From a virus: DNA of 39,882 nt. The stretch spans positions 1 to 39,882 of IMG/VR virus record IMGVR_UViG_3300036884_000107. One strand, written 5' to 3'. A model generated the notes under the pieces. The model was not told the origin of the DNA. It did not search any database and worked only from the letters and a program-made list of their open reading frames with translations. Below are positions 28,444 through 35,159 of this stretch, piece after piece (position 1 is the first letter of the stretch; each line of letters begins with the position of its first letter). Position numbers and translations under genes: made by a program.

Positions 28444-29009
28444 ACTTTCTTTGGAATAATCACGTCGGGCTCTACAGGCGCTGTAGTGACCGTTGACGGT
28501 TCTGGTTTAACATATCGCTTATTATCCAGTCTTTCAAATGTATCTTCCATTCCTGTCTTTATTGGTGCCTGTTGAATGACTGTACGATCCATCCCAAACT
28601 CTTCTTCAATACCCAGCCAGAGTTGGTCTTCTAATTCCTCACGGATTTTCTTATCATCCGTCCGTACTCCTTCAGTTGAAAGCAATTCTTGATTTGCATT
28701 AAAAGGAATGTTTGTAGCTCCTTGTTTCTGAAGTTTCTTTTTCAAGTCAGTCAATTTCATATCCTGACGCATATTGATAACTTTTGTCACCATTTCATTA
28801 ACATACTTACGGGCTAAATACCGTTGCATCACTCTCATTCCTTTTCCCCATCCCATATCTTTACTTCTATTGGGAACAATAAACTTTGCCTGTGCTCCCC
28901 CTTCATCCCATACGAGAACATAATCTTCATCTAAGAAATTATAGACTCTGATTAAATCCTGGGATTTCCTGCGCTGTTCGTTGTGCCACGCTTCACCTTG
29001 TAGTTCCAT
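28440..29009 (-). CDS. Hypothetical protein (189 aa)
   Basis: A protein with a WDEGGAQAKFIVPNRSKDMGWGKGMRVMQRYLARKY core and a charged helical second half. No family recognised; similar compositions are seen in phage virion or assembly proteins. A TG-A-TATAAT element at 29038-29030 followed by AAAGGAG gives it its own promoter and a good ribosome site. First gene of a tight four-gene run. Confidence 0.5.
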   Translation of the reverse strand: MELQGEAWHNEQRRKSQDLIRVYNFLDEDYVLVWDEGGAQAKFIVPNRSKDMGWGKGMRVMQRYLARKYVNEMVTKVINMRQDMKLTDLKKKLQKQGATNIPFNANQELLSTEGVRTDDKKIREELEDQLWLGIEEEFGMDRTVIQQAPIKTGMEDTFERLDNKRYVKPEPSTVTTAPVEPDVIIPKKV

Positions 29010-29029
29010 AGTTTGTACTCCTTTATTAG

Positions 29030-29038
29030 ATTATATCA
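29030..29038 (-). promoter_or_regulatory. Extended -10 promoter with short leader, gene at 29009
   Basis: TG-A-TATAAT, followed by CTAAT and AAAGGAG, so here a leader with a Shine-Dalgarno is predicted. This differs from the leaderless set. Confidence 0.55.
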
Positions 29039-29057
29039 AAATGAAAAATTCTAAAGA

Positions 29058-29588
29058 TTAGACAGCCGAAATATTGCCGTCGGAAGAAATTGGATAGAAA
29101 TTACAATAGAACGTAATCGCTCCGAGTGAGGTATTATTGGTTGCATAACAGAATTCAATATTCGTAGTTGTTCCTGTTTTTTGAACAACAACAAAGGGCA
29201 TAAAAACGTCAGGAGCAGTAGCTGCTACCGGGTCCATGACTCTTTCTTGAGAATTATCATTTAATGTCAACGCTACTCCTGCAACACTTAATCGTACAAG
29301 AGATGATCCGATACCTGCGCTCGAAAGTGTTGTACCTGTATTAAGAGAGATATTTGATTGATTGGTTGCATCATTTAATCTCCAATAAGCTGCGGTGACA
29401 TTAGACCCCAAAGCAGTGGTTACAACACCCCAAAGAGCTCTGACATTCACCGTTCCCGTTACCGTAAATATCGCTGAAGTAACGGTTCCATTAGCCGTGA
29501 GGGAAAACGCTTTAGTTACCTGAACTCCATAACGGGTTAAGGGAACTCGGTTAGCATCTCTCGGAACTGAAGCGGTTAAAGTAGACAT
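29058..29588 (-). CDS. Virion surface protein, beta-rich (176 aa)
   Basis: Thr/Val/Ala-rich strands throughout (AFSLTANGTVTSAIFTVTGTVNVRALWG, LVRLSVAGVALTLND), a common build for head decoration or tail proteins. It opens with PRDANRVPLTRYGVQ, close to the start of the protein at 27210. TATAAT lies exactly 6 nt before the ATG and no Shine-Dalgarno exists, so the transcript should be leaderless. Confidence 0.5.
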   Translation of the reverse strand: MSTLTASVPRDANRVPLTRYGVQVTKAFSLTANGTVTSAIFTVTGTVNVRALWGVVTTALGSNVTAAYWRLNDATNQSNISLNTGTTLSSAGIGSSLVRLSVAGVALTLNDNSQERVMDPVAATAPDVFMPFVVVQKTGTTTNIEFCYATNNTSLGAITFYCNFYPISSDGNISAV

Positions 29589-29594
29589 ACTCTT

Positions 29595-29600
29595 ATTATA
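29595..29600 (-). promoter_or_regulatory. -10 element of the gene at 29588
   Basis: TAG-TATAAT-AAGAGT-ATG: six nt from the -10 to the start codon. The sequence around it is nearly the same as at 16171 (TAG-TATAAT-AAGAAT-ATG). Confidence 0.5.
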
Positions 29601-29608
29601 CTACACAT

Positions 29609-30556
29609 TTAGAAATGCTCGTGGGGAATTACTGCTGTTATTTTTTTCCATATATCCACATACGGAGAATTTGTTTCTTTCATCATATTTTCCAATACTT
29701 CAAAAGCCTTCCTGGAAGGATAGAGTTGGACGGACTTAAAAATAAGATCAAACGATTCCTCATAGTGTTTTAAACTCCATTGACATCCAGACATGAGTGT
29801 ATAGGCTTTCGCTATTTCAGGGATATTGGTTGATATAGTCAAGTAAATCTTGAAAAATTGAAGCGCTTTGTCAAACATTATATGATGGAAATACTCCCGG
29901 GCGAGATAGAAACACATACGGGAGGACGCATCATGTAAAAACGCATATTCTAAATCCCGTACATACAGTTCCCGGTATGCTTTGGGTAATTGGTGATGAT
30001 CAATATACATTTCTTTGGCAGCAACCTCTTTAAGATTGTACCCCTGTGCAATAGTATGAATCATACAGACATACCATGCCTTACTGCGCTTAAATAGCCG
30101 TTTATCCACAAAACTATTATTTCTATCTTCATATTTCGGATAAAACTGGCACTGAATGAGGTCTGCATCGGATTTTATGAGTTCCTGTATCTCTTTGACA
30201 TCCCAAATAACCTTTTCATCACCCGCTAAATACAATACCCAATCATTTTTACAATATTTTAGACATTTATTGAGTTCTTTCGCTCCATTGAGGATCTTAT
30301 CGCCCGATTTGAAGATGGGTTTGAACCCAAAACGGTGTTCAAAATCTTGTACGTCCGTTTCTGTGACAATTTCAGAAGAAAACTCTTGGGAATAGACCTT
30401 TGCACCAAGTTTTTTAGCGAGTTCTGCAGTTTTATCCGTGGAGAAGTGGTCAACGACAATGACTTCATCAACATCTTTAAGAAGTGGTAACCCTTCGATT
30501 AATTGGATTTCATTGGCACAGTTGAGCGTACTAATAAGTACCGATATAGGAAGCAT
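29609..30556 (-). CDS. Family 2 glycosyltransferase with C-terminal TPR-like region (315 aa)
   Basis: A GT-A fold enzyme: the N-terminus LPISVLISTLNCANEI, then VDEVIVVDHFSTDKTAELAKKLGAKVY (nucleotide-binding strand and D-S-D), and WVLYLAGDEKV as the DxD-like metal-binding site. The C-terminal ~110 residues are helical repeats of TPR kind (ALQFFKIYLTI, IAKAYTLMSGCQWSLKHYEESFDL). GT2-TPR proteins glycosylate proteins or peptides in some families (SunS-like). Placed in the virion block, it may glycosylate the capsid or tail. Promoter with TG-G-TATAAT, 6 nt from ATG, flanked by a 9-bp inverted repeat. Confidence 0.75.
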   Translation of the reverse strand: MLPISVLISTLNCANEIQLIEGLPLLKDVDEVIVVDHFSTDKTAELAKKLGAKVYSQEFSSEIVTETDVQDFEHRFGFKPIFKSGDKILNGAKELNKCLKYCKNDWVLYLAGDEKVIWDVKEIQELIKSDADLIQCQFYPKYEDRNNSFVDKRLFKRSKAWYVCMIHTIAQGYNLKEVAAKEMYIDHHQLPKAYRELYVRDLEYAFLHDASSRMCFYLAREYFHHIMFDKALQFFKIYLTISTNIPEIAKAYTLMSGCQWSLKHYEESFDLIFKSVQLYPSRKAFEVLENMMKETNSPYVDIWKKITAVIPHEHF

Positions 30557-30581
30557 AAACTCATTATACCAAAATGAGTTT
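30557..30581 (-). promoter_or_regulatory. Extended -10 promoter inside a 9-bp inverted repeat
   Basis: TG-G-TATAAT (30571-30563) ends 6 nt before the ATG at 30556. AAACTCATT (30557-30565) and AATGAGTTT (30573-30581) form perfect 9-bp arms around a 7-nt centre, overlapping the -10. It could be an operator or chance. Confidence 0.5.
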
Positions 30582-30820
30582 TATGAAGATGAAACAGCTA
30601 CCCACGTCGTTCCTGCATCGGAATTAACATACAGTCGGGTATTAGCTCCTCCATCAGTTCTCAAATAAAGTGAACCCAATGGGGCGGTAAGGGTACATAC
30701 TCCTGAACCAAAACACACCTTAGGTGCTGTCGAACCAGCTCCAAGAGTAAATGCTACTTTTCCACCTGCGGTAATTTCCTGATCGAAACCTGGTAACCAA
30801 TCTGCTAAATCTTGTGGCAT
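30581..30820 (-). CDS. Small virion protein, paralogue of the next gene (79 aa)
   Basis: TLGAGSTAPKVCFGSGV, then LTAPLGSLYLRTDGG and the end TTWVAVSSS align with the gene at 30831 (TLGAGAAPALCFGTGA, FAAPKGSIYL, GTWVAVT). A small beta protein, probably a head decoration or fibre tip piece. Ribosome site AAAAGGAG. Confidence 0.55.
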   Translation of the reverse strand: MPQDLADWLPGFDQEITAGGKVAFTLGAGSTAPKVCFGSGVCTLTAPLGSLYLRTDGGANTRLYVNSDAGTTWVAVSSS

Positions 30821-30830
30821 AATGCTCCTT

Positions 30831-31073
30831 TTAGCTTGCCGTGGTCACAGCTACCCATGTACCTGTAGCAACACTGCAAGAATATATTCTATCATTTGTC
30901 GTTGTTCCTGCTACGTTCAAGTAAATAGACCCTTTTGGCGCTGCAAAAGACGGCGCACCTGTACCAAAACAAAGGGCTGGCGCTGCTCCTGCACCTAATG
31001 TAATCGCTATTGAACCTGCTGTTCCAGCAACTACATCATTTGAAAGTGCTGGTTCGTATTGTTTTACATCCAT
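30831..31073 (-). CDS. Small virion protein, paralogue of the previous gene (80 aa)
   Basis: Related to the gene at 30581 along almost the whole length; the two are a tandem duplication. The shared W-V-A-V end resembles the tail-end domain at 19993. The CFG-TG-AP pattern is distinctive. Ribosome site AAGGAGGATATT. Likely a minor capsid or decoration protein. Confidence 0.55.
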   Translation of the reverse strand: MDVKQYEPALSNDVVAGTAGSIAITLGAGAAPALCFGTGAPSFAAPKGSIYLNVAGTTTNDRIYSCSVATGTWVAVTTAS

Positions 31074-31109
31074 AATATCCTCCTTAAATTTTTAATATTG
31101 AGAATCCGT

Positions 31110-31138
31110 CTTAGCACTCCCCCCTCGGAAGTGCTAAG
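31110..31138 (-). other. 12-bp hairpin between decoration gene and small virion genes
   Basis: On the minus strand CTTAGCACTTCC (31138-31127) pairs with GGGAGTGCTAAG (31121-31110) around a GAGGG loop, with one G-U pair. There is no U-run, so it is unlikely to be a simple terminator; an RNA stability or processing element after the decoration gene is more likely. Confidence 0.55.
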
Positions 31139-31145
31139 CGAATCA

Positions 31146-31895
31146 TCAATCAATCTGCAATAATGCAGTGATACAATGTGCACTGGCTGCTGCCTGACGT
31201 ACCACACCAACTCTTTGATGTGTCGTTCCTGCGGCATAAACCGTTACACAACCTGCTGTACCAGACGGTGTTCCGACATCTGAACCAACCGCAAAGGTCG
31301 ATCCATCAGAAAGAACTGAACAAACTCCATGCGTCTGAATCCATCCATATTGCGAAAGCGCAATCGGATAAATCGCAACTCCAACAGCCATACCTGTTTG
31401 GGTCGTTGCGGGAGCCTGAATGACTCCTGACCATGGACTCTCGTTCATATTAACCTTGGCATTGGTCGTGTATGCATAGCGAAGTGGGCGATCAAGCCAC
31501 ACTTTGAGTGCTCCACCAGTCGTCAATGTTCCCGTCACGGCGGTAATTGTATATTCATCTCCAACTGCTACAGTTCCTGCGGTATAGGCATTAATTGTTC
31601 CACCTTTGAATTGATCGCTGGTGATTGTCGCTGTACCGTTGGTTACTTGAAGATATGCATCTCCAACTACCCCTGCTGTACCAATTGCCATGTTCTCATA
31701 CGTTGTATCCTCAACGGCTTCCTGGAGTAAATTTCCAGTCACCAATGCGGCTCCACCATTAAGAACATACCGGAATGCTTTTCCAGTTTTGCCATCCCAG
31801 ACCAGTTGGCCTATTGTTAAGCCAGCTGCCGGTGAGGCGGTAGACGTATAGAGTCCAAGAGACCCTAACGTTGCCAATCCTGAAATTCCTGCCAT
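31146..31895 (-). CDS. Head decoration or head fibre-like protein (249 aa)
   Basis: Gly/Ala/Thr-rich, beta-stranded protein placed directly downstream of the major capsid gene, with repeated (A/V)-x-G-D-x-Y segments (AVGDEYTITAV, VVGDAYLQVT, GSDVG). Its N-terminus MAGISGLATLGSLGLYTST is typical of capsid surface proteins. It most likely binds the outside of the HK97-like capsid. AAGGAGGTTTAT ribosome site. Confidence 0.55.
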   Translation of the reverse strand: MAGISGLATLGSLGLYTSTASPAAGLTIGQLVWDGKTGKAFRYVLNGGAALVTGNLLQEAVEDTTYENMAIGTAGVVGDAYLQVTNGTATITSDQFKGGTINAYTAGTVAVGDEYTITAVTGTLTTGGALKVWLDRPLRYAYTTNAKVNMNESPWSGVIQAPATTQTGMAVGVAIYPIALSQYGWIQTHGVCSVLSDGSTFAVGSDVGTPSGTAGCVTVYAAGTTHQRVGVVRQAAASAHCITALLQID

Positions 31896-31928
31896 ATAAA
31901 CCTCCTTAAAATGTTTTTATATTCTATC

Positions 31929-33026
31929 TTAAATACCTGTTATCGCTGTCAATGCACCCAATCTCCGAGGTTGGTCTGTCATTAAATTACCAATGACATA
32001 CACCCGAGCGATTGTTCCAGCTTGATTTGGCATGACCAATTCTTTCTGGAAGAACCACCCATTATATTCACTCGGAAGGTCAAGAGCTTGTGCTCCTGAT
32101 CCCTCATAGGCTTTCATCGTTCCAAGATTCACTTTCTCAATGAACCCTTTCCAATCTTCTGGAACTACATGACGACCTGCCCAGAACAGATAATTTTCAT
32201 TCAGCATGTACAGATAACCTGTCGTGCAGAAATCATCTTTCACAATCGGAAGATTGCGGAAGGTCAGTGCATTGAATCCAATGCCACCGGCAATATTATC
32301 TTTGGACTTCTCTATTCTCGTTCCCCGTACAGACATGGCATTATACCCGAATGAGGTATATTCCTGTCGTACTGTCGGGTTCAAGAGAGACTCATAGAGA
32401 GACCAGACTGCTTTGGTCGTTAAACCAATCGTCGGTTCACTCATTTGTAGTCCACTTGCTGAAATGGTATCCATAAGGGTTGCCATCTTCGCAAGAGTAA
32501 GAGTTCCGCTGGAACTGGTAACAGTCGAATTCAACTGTGTGTACGTTGCTCTGGACTGTCCGCCAATCGTTCCTGAATCAAGAACGCAATTTCCCAGACC
32601 ATTCATCTGGTTTCCTGCTCCTGTTCCATAGAACGCACTTCCCAACGCTTGAAGCGCTTGGGCTTTTGCTTTCTCATACTTGAACACATCAAGCGGAATC
32701 GCTTGCTGTTCACCTGAGTTTGCAAAACTTTCCACCATCACACTCACCTTCGGTTGCTCAAAATTTGTCTGAGCATACGAAAGGGGAATCGTGGTTACTA
32801 CAGATGATGCGTCTAAGGTCTCAAGACCATTAAACCACTGTCCCTGCGTGTCACTTACCACGTCAACTGTAAAATCCATCGTCTTCCCAACAAACGGTCT
32901 GCCATTTCCCATGAAACGAGAAATCCCGGTTGGAGACTGTAAAATGTTATCGACAACTTTGGCGTAGATTTTTTGATATGTAAAATTATCTACGTTATTG
33001 CCGAATTGGGCTCCATCATATGCCAT
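31929..33026 (-). CDS. Major capsid protein (365 aa)
   Basis: Position between scaffold and decoration gene, high Ala/Thr/Gly content and length (365 aa) fit an HK97-fold coat protein. Recognisable features are an N-terminal arm (YDGAQFGNNVDNFTYQKIYAKVVDNIL), LSYAQTNFEQPKVSVMV (E-loop-like), FYGTGAGNQMNGLGN, a central domain (LTTKAVWSLYESLLNPTVRQEY) and the C-terminal strands (GRHVVPEDWKGF). I do not see a maturation protease, so scaffold removal is probably by exit. A strong ribosome site (GAAGGAGAATAAT) fits high expression. Upstream is a terminator preceded by an extended -10 promoter. Confidence 0.75.
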   Translation of the reverse strand: MAYDGAQFGNNVDNFTYQKIYAKVVDNILQSPTGISRFMGNGRPFVGKTMDFTVDVVSDTQGQWFNGLETLDASSVVTTIPLSYAQTNFEQPKVSVMVESFANSGEQQAIPLDVFKYEKAKAQALQALGSAFYGTGAGNQMNGLGNCVLDSGTIGGQSRATYTQLNSTVTSSSGTLTLAKMATLMDTISASGLQMSEPTIGLTTKAVWSLYESLLNPTVRQEYTSFGYNAMSVRGTRIEKSKDNIAGGIGFNALTFRNLPIVKDDFCTTGYLYMLNENYLFWAGRHVVPEDWKGFIEKVNLGTMKAYEGSGAQALDLPSEYNGWFFQKELVMPNQAGTIARVYVIGNLMTDQPRRLGALTAITGI

Positions 33027-33063
33027 ATTATTCTCCTTCGGTTAAATTTGTATTCTAAGACAC

Positions 33064-33090
33064 AAAAAAATCCACTGGCTAAAGTGGATT
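33064..33090 (-). terminator. Rho-independent terminator in the major capsid leader
   Basis: On the minus strand AATCCACT (33090-33083) / AGTGGATT (33076-33069), 6-nt loop, followed by a run of seven T overlapping the stem. It lies between the promoter at 33118-33110 and the ATG at 33026. Confidence 0.7.
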
Positions 33091-33109
33091 AAGTATCCTA
33101 TTACTTTCT

Positions 33110-33118
33110 ATTATAACA
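33110..33118 (-). promoter_or_regulatory. Extended -10 promoter ahead of the capsid terminator
   Basis: TG-T-TATAAT on the minus strand. Transcripts from here meet the terminator about 20 nt into the leader, so the capsid gene would depend on antitermination or on read-through. Confidence 0.55.
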
Positions 33119-33129
33119 CGAATTGGAAT

Positions 33130-33993
33130 TTATGACTTTCTCTTTAGGGTATCGGTCAACCAGTTAGTGAAGTTTCTTCCTGGCTGAATATCTTTCACAT
33201 AGTCCATTTCCTTTGGTTCTTCACCCACGGGTGTGTGACTTGGACTAACAGGTGCATCAGCTCCTGCTACATCCTGACTTTCGGGAGTTGGAGCCTTATA
33301 ATGTTCGTAATAAATCTCTTTAATTGAATAGACATACGGTTTTCCCGCTTTCTGACGCTCTAAATTCACATCCAACATACCCTGAAAGAGTGCCTTACGA
33401 GCAACAACCCCCGGATCATTGGGATCTTTTGGATCGACTGTTCGTGGAAGTTTCCCAGCAGTCATTAAATCTTCCAGATCATTATCAACAAATTTATTAA
33501 AACTCTCTGTCTGTTGTTTGTTCTGGTCTTCGACTACTTTTTTCTGAGTATCTTCTTCTTTTTTATGTTCTTCTTCTGCCCGTTTATCTAAAACAGACTT
33601 CTTTTGAAGCGCCCAATCCGCTATCTCTTCATAATCCTTTGGAGTTCTATTCTCTTTTGCCCATGGAGAGATAAGTTCTTCATCTTTCTCTACTTTTTTG
33701 TCGGGAGTTCCTGTGACTTTCTCGACTAATTTGGAAGCCTCACTTAATACTTCATCCCGAAGTTGCTTTTTATACGCTTCGGGATCAAACGGAACCTCCT
33801 CATAGGTTACTTCCTCTTTTATTTTTGGAGTTTCTTTTGGAACTTCGATGGGTTTTTCTTCCACTTTTGATTCTTTTTCTTCTTCAGTGGGTTCACCGAT
33901 AATCGCTTCTAGAGGGGTTTCGTGGACCTCGTTATAATTCATCTCTGGTACTTCGGGTGCTTCTTCTACGGGTTTAACTGCTTTTTTAGCCAT
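33130..33993 (-). CDS. Scaffolding protein (287 aa)
   Basis: Very acidic and Lys/Glu-rich, mostly helical and disordered (KESKVEEKPIEVPKETPK, RAEEEHKKEEDTQKKVVEDQNKQQ), with a C-terminal segment GRNFTNWLTDTLKRKS that would be the coat-binding helix-turn-helix of scaffolds such as P22 gp8. It sits directly before the major capsid gene. Ribosome site AAGGAGATAAACC. Its promoter (TG-A-TATAAT) is inside the end of the upstream homing endonuclease gene. The segment KVEEKPIEVP is shared with the protein at 25300. Confidence 0.7.
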   Translation of the reverse strand: MAKKAVKPVEEAPEVPEMNYNEVHETPLEAIIGEPTEEEKESKVEEKPIEVPKETPKIKEEVTYEEVPFDPEAYKKQLRDEVLSEASKLVEKVTGTPDKKVEKDEELISPWAKENRTPKDYEEIADWALQKKSVLDKRAEEEHKKEEDTQKKVVEDQNKQQTESFNKFVDNDLEDLMTAGKLPRTVDPKDPNDPGVVARKALFQGMLDVNLERQKAGKPYVYSIKEIYYEHYKAPTPESQDVAGADAPVSPSHTPVGEEPKEMDYVKDIQPGRNFTNWLTDTLKRKS

Positions 33994-34005
33994 AGGTTTA
34001 TCTCC

Positions 34006-34515
34006 TTATGGATACATTATATCATTTTTAATAATATTCAAATGGGCGTACTCCCCAAAATATTTTACTGCGGCCTCATTATATACTTTTGCTGCCTCTT
34101 CTTTCGTAAAATAACAACCCAAATAAATGTATTTTCTATTTACCATAATTGATGCAGACCATGGCCTATTTCCTTTTTTGGCAATCCATAATTTTTTTCT
34201 TTGTTTATTAAAATTTTTAACCCCTCTATATCCGCTTTCTGGAAGAGATTTTCTAATAATATTATGATGATTTTCTGCACCTGTACATATTCGTAAATTT
34301 TCTTTTCGGTTATCAAGGGTATTATGATTAATATGGTCTACCTGTTTTCCCTTTGGACAGTGCATTATTTCTCTATGTAAATATTTACGACCTAAATCAC
34401 GTATTGCATATCCATTTTTATTTTGAAGATATTGCCATTTCCATTGAGATAACCATCTAAAATCCTCATCATCAACAATGGAAACTTTCCCTTTAGTAAG
34501 AGGTATATATTTCAT
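34006..34515 (-). CDS. Free-standing HNH homing endonuclease with AP2 domain (169 aa)
   Basis: The HNH core is LHREIMHCPKGKQVDHINHNTLDNRKENLRICT (split: H48-R-E, VDHINHN, DNR-ENL), and residues 95-165 are an AP2-type DNA-binding domain (SGYRGVKNF...WSASIMVNRKYIYLGCYFTKEEAAKVYNEAAVKYFG split by loops). This is the classical HNH-AP2 homing endonuclease, a selfish mobile gene. It is inserted between two virion genes without breaking them. Its last codons contain the -10 element of the scaffold gene. Transcribed from its own TG-T-TATAAT, 8 nt before the ATG. Confidence 0.9.
   Translation of the reverse strand: MKYIPLTKGKVSIVDDEDFRWLSQWKWQYLQNKNGYAIRDLGRKYLHREIMHCPKGKQVDHINHNTLDNRKENLRICTGAENHHNIIRKSLPESGYRGVKNFNKQRKKLWIAKKGNRPWSASIMVNRKYIYLGCYFTKEEAAKVYNEAAVKYFGEYAHLNIIKNDIMYP
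34016..34024 (-). promoter_or_regulatory. Scaffold promoter inside the end of the homing endonuclease gene
   Basis: TG-A-TATAAT made of the codons AAT GAT ATA ATG near the end of the endonuclease gene. The leader to the scaffold ATG carries AAGGAG. Confidence 0.55.
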
Positions 34516-34523
34516 ATACCTAT

Positions 34524-34532
34524 ATTATAACA
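34524..34532 (-). promoter_or_regulatory. Extended -10 promoter of the homing endonuclease gene
   Basis: TG-T-TATAAT, 8 nt before the ATG at 34515. The context GTGTTATAATA is shared with the capsid leader promoter. Confidence 0.55.
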
Positions 34533-34548
34533 CAATTGAGGAATTTCC

Positions 34549-35133
34549 TTATTTCTTTTCCCACTTTTTAGCAGAATAGGCGGCGAAACTTAGCTTCTTT
34601 GATTTCTTTCCCCCACCCTTACCAAAGTCTTTATCTACTATTTCATGTATCTGTTTTTTCGCTGGATCTTTATGCTCATGGTGTTCCCAATCTTTTTTTC
34701 TATTTTCACTCTCTTCATGATGATAGTATTTATCTCGTGCTTTATAGGGTTCATTTCCCCAATGTTCACGTTCATCTTCGGGTGGACTTCCTGGATCTCC
34801 ACTTCCTCCACCTTTTCCACACCCTTTTCCAATTTTCTTGTAAGTCATGTTATCCCCATCTCCCCCGCCTTTACCTTTTTTTATGTGGTCGTGAGCAATT
34901 TGATCAGTCGTCTTTTTAGAGAACTCAGGATGCTCTTTATGCTCTTTCTCTTCTGCTTTTTCTTCTTTAGCTCCATGATGAACTTCACCTTTTTCTTCTT
35001 TCTCATGTTTTTCTCCTTTTTCCTCTTTATTTTCTACTTTTTCATCTTTCTTTTCGTCTTTTTCCTCAACCTTTTTAACTGTCTTTTTGAACAGTCTCAT
35101 TTTACCGTCGATTTTTCTCATTACTAATGACAT
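34549..35133 (-). CDS. Lys/Glu/His-rich protein of the head block (194 aa)
   Basis: Highly charged throughout: KKVEEKDEKKDEKVENKEEK, a Gly-rich middle (GKGGGDGDN, KGCGKGGGSGD), and a His/Glu-rich region (YYHHEESENRKKDWEHHEHK). No family recognised; it is certainly disordered in large part. Between portal and scaffold, a packaging, scaffold-like or minor head role is likely. The ATG at 35133 has AAAGGAGAAATCT; the open frame begins ten codons earlier but lacks a signal. Confidence 0.55.
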   Translation of the reverse strand: MSLVMRKIDGKMRLFKKTVKKVEEKDEKKDEKVENKEEKGEKHEKEEKGEVHHGAKEEKAEEKEHKEHPEFSKKTTDQIAHDHIKKGKGGGDGDNMTYKKIGKGCGKGGGSGDPGSPPEDEREHWGNEPYKARDKYYHHEESENRKKDWEHHEHKDPAKKQIHEIVDKDFGKGGGKKSKKLSFAAYSAKKWEKK

Positions 35134-35151
35134 AGATTTCTCCTTTATCTT

Positions 35152-35159
35152 ATTATACA
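35152..35159 (-). promoter_or_regulatory. -10 element of the Lys/Glu-rich gene
   Basis: TG-TATAAT at the very end of the portal gene (GTA TAA T), followed by AAGATAAAGGAG. The TG touches the -10 with no spacer base. Confidence 0.4.

Noticed and set aside
34645-35127. Long plus-strand frame full of Phe and Ile
   Set aside because: It is the antisense of the Lys/Glu-rich gene (GAA/AAA codons read as TTC/TTT), a well-known artefact.
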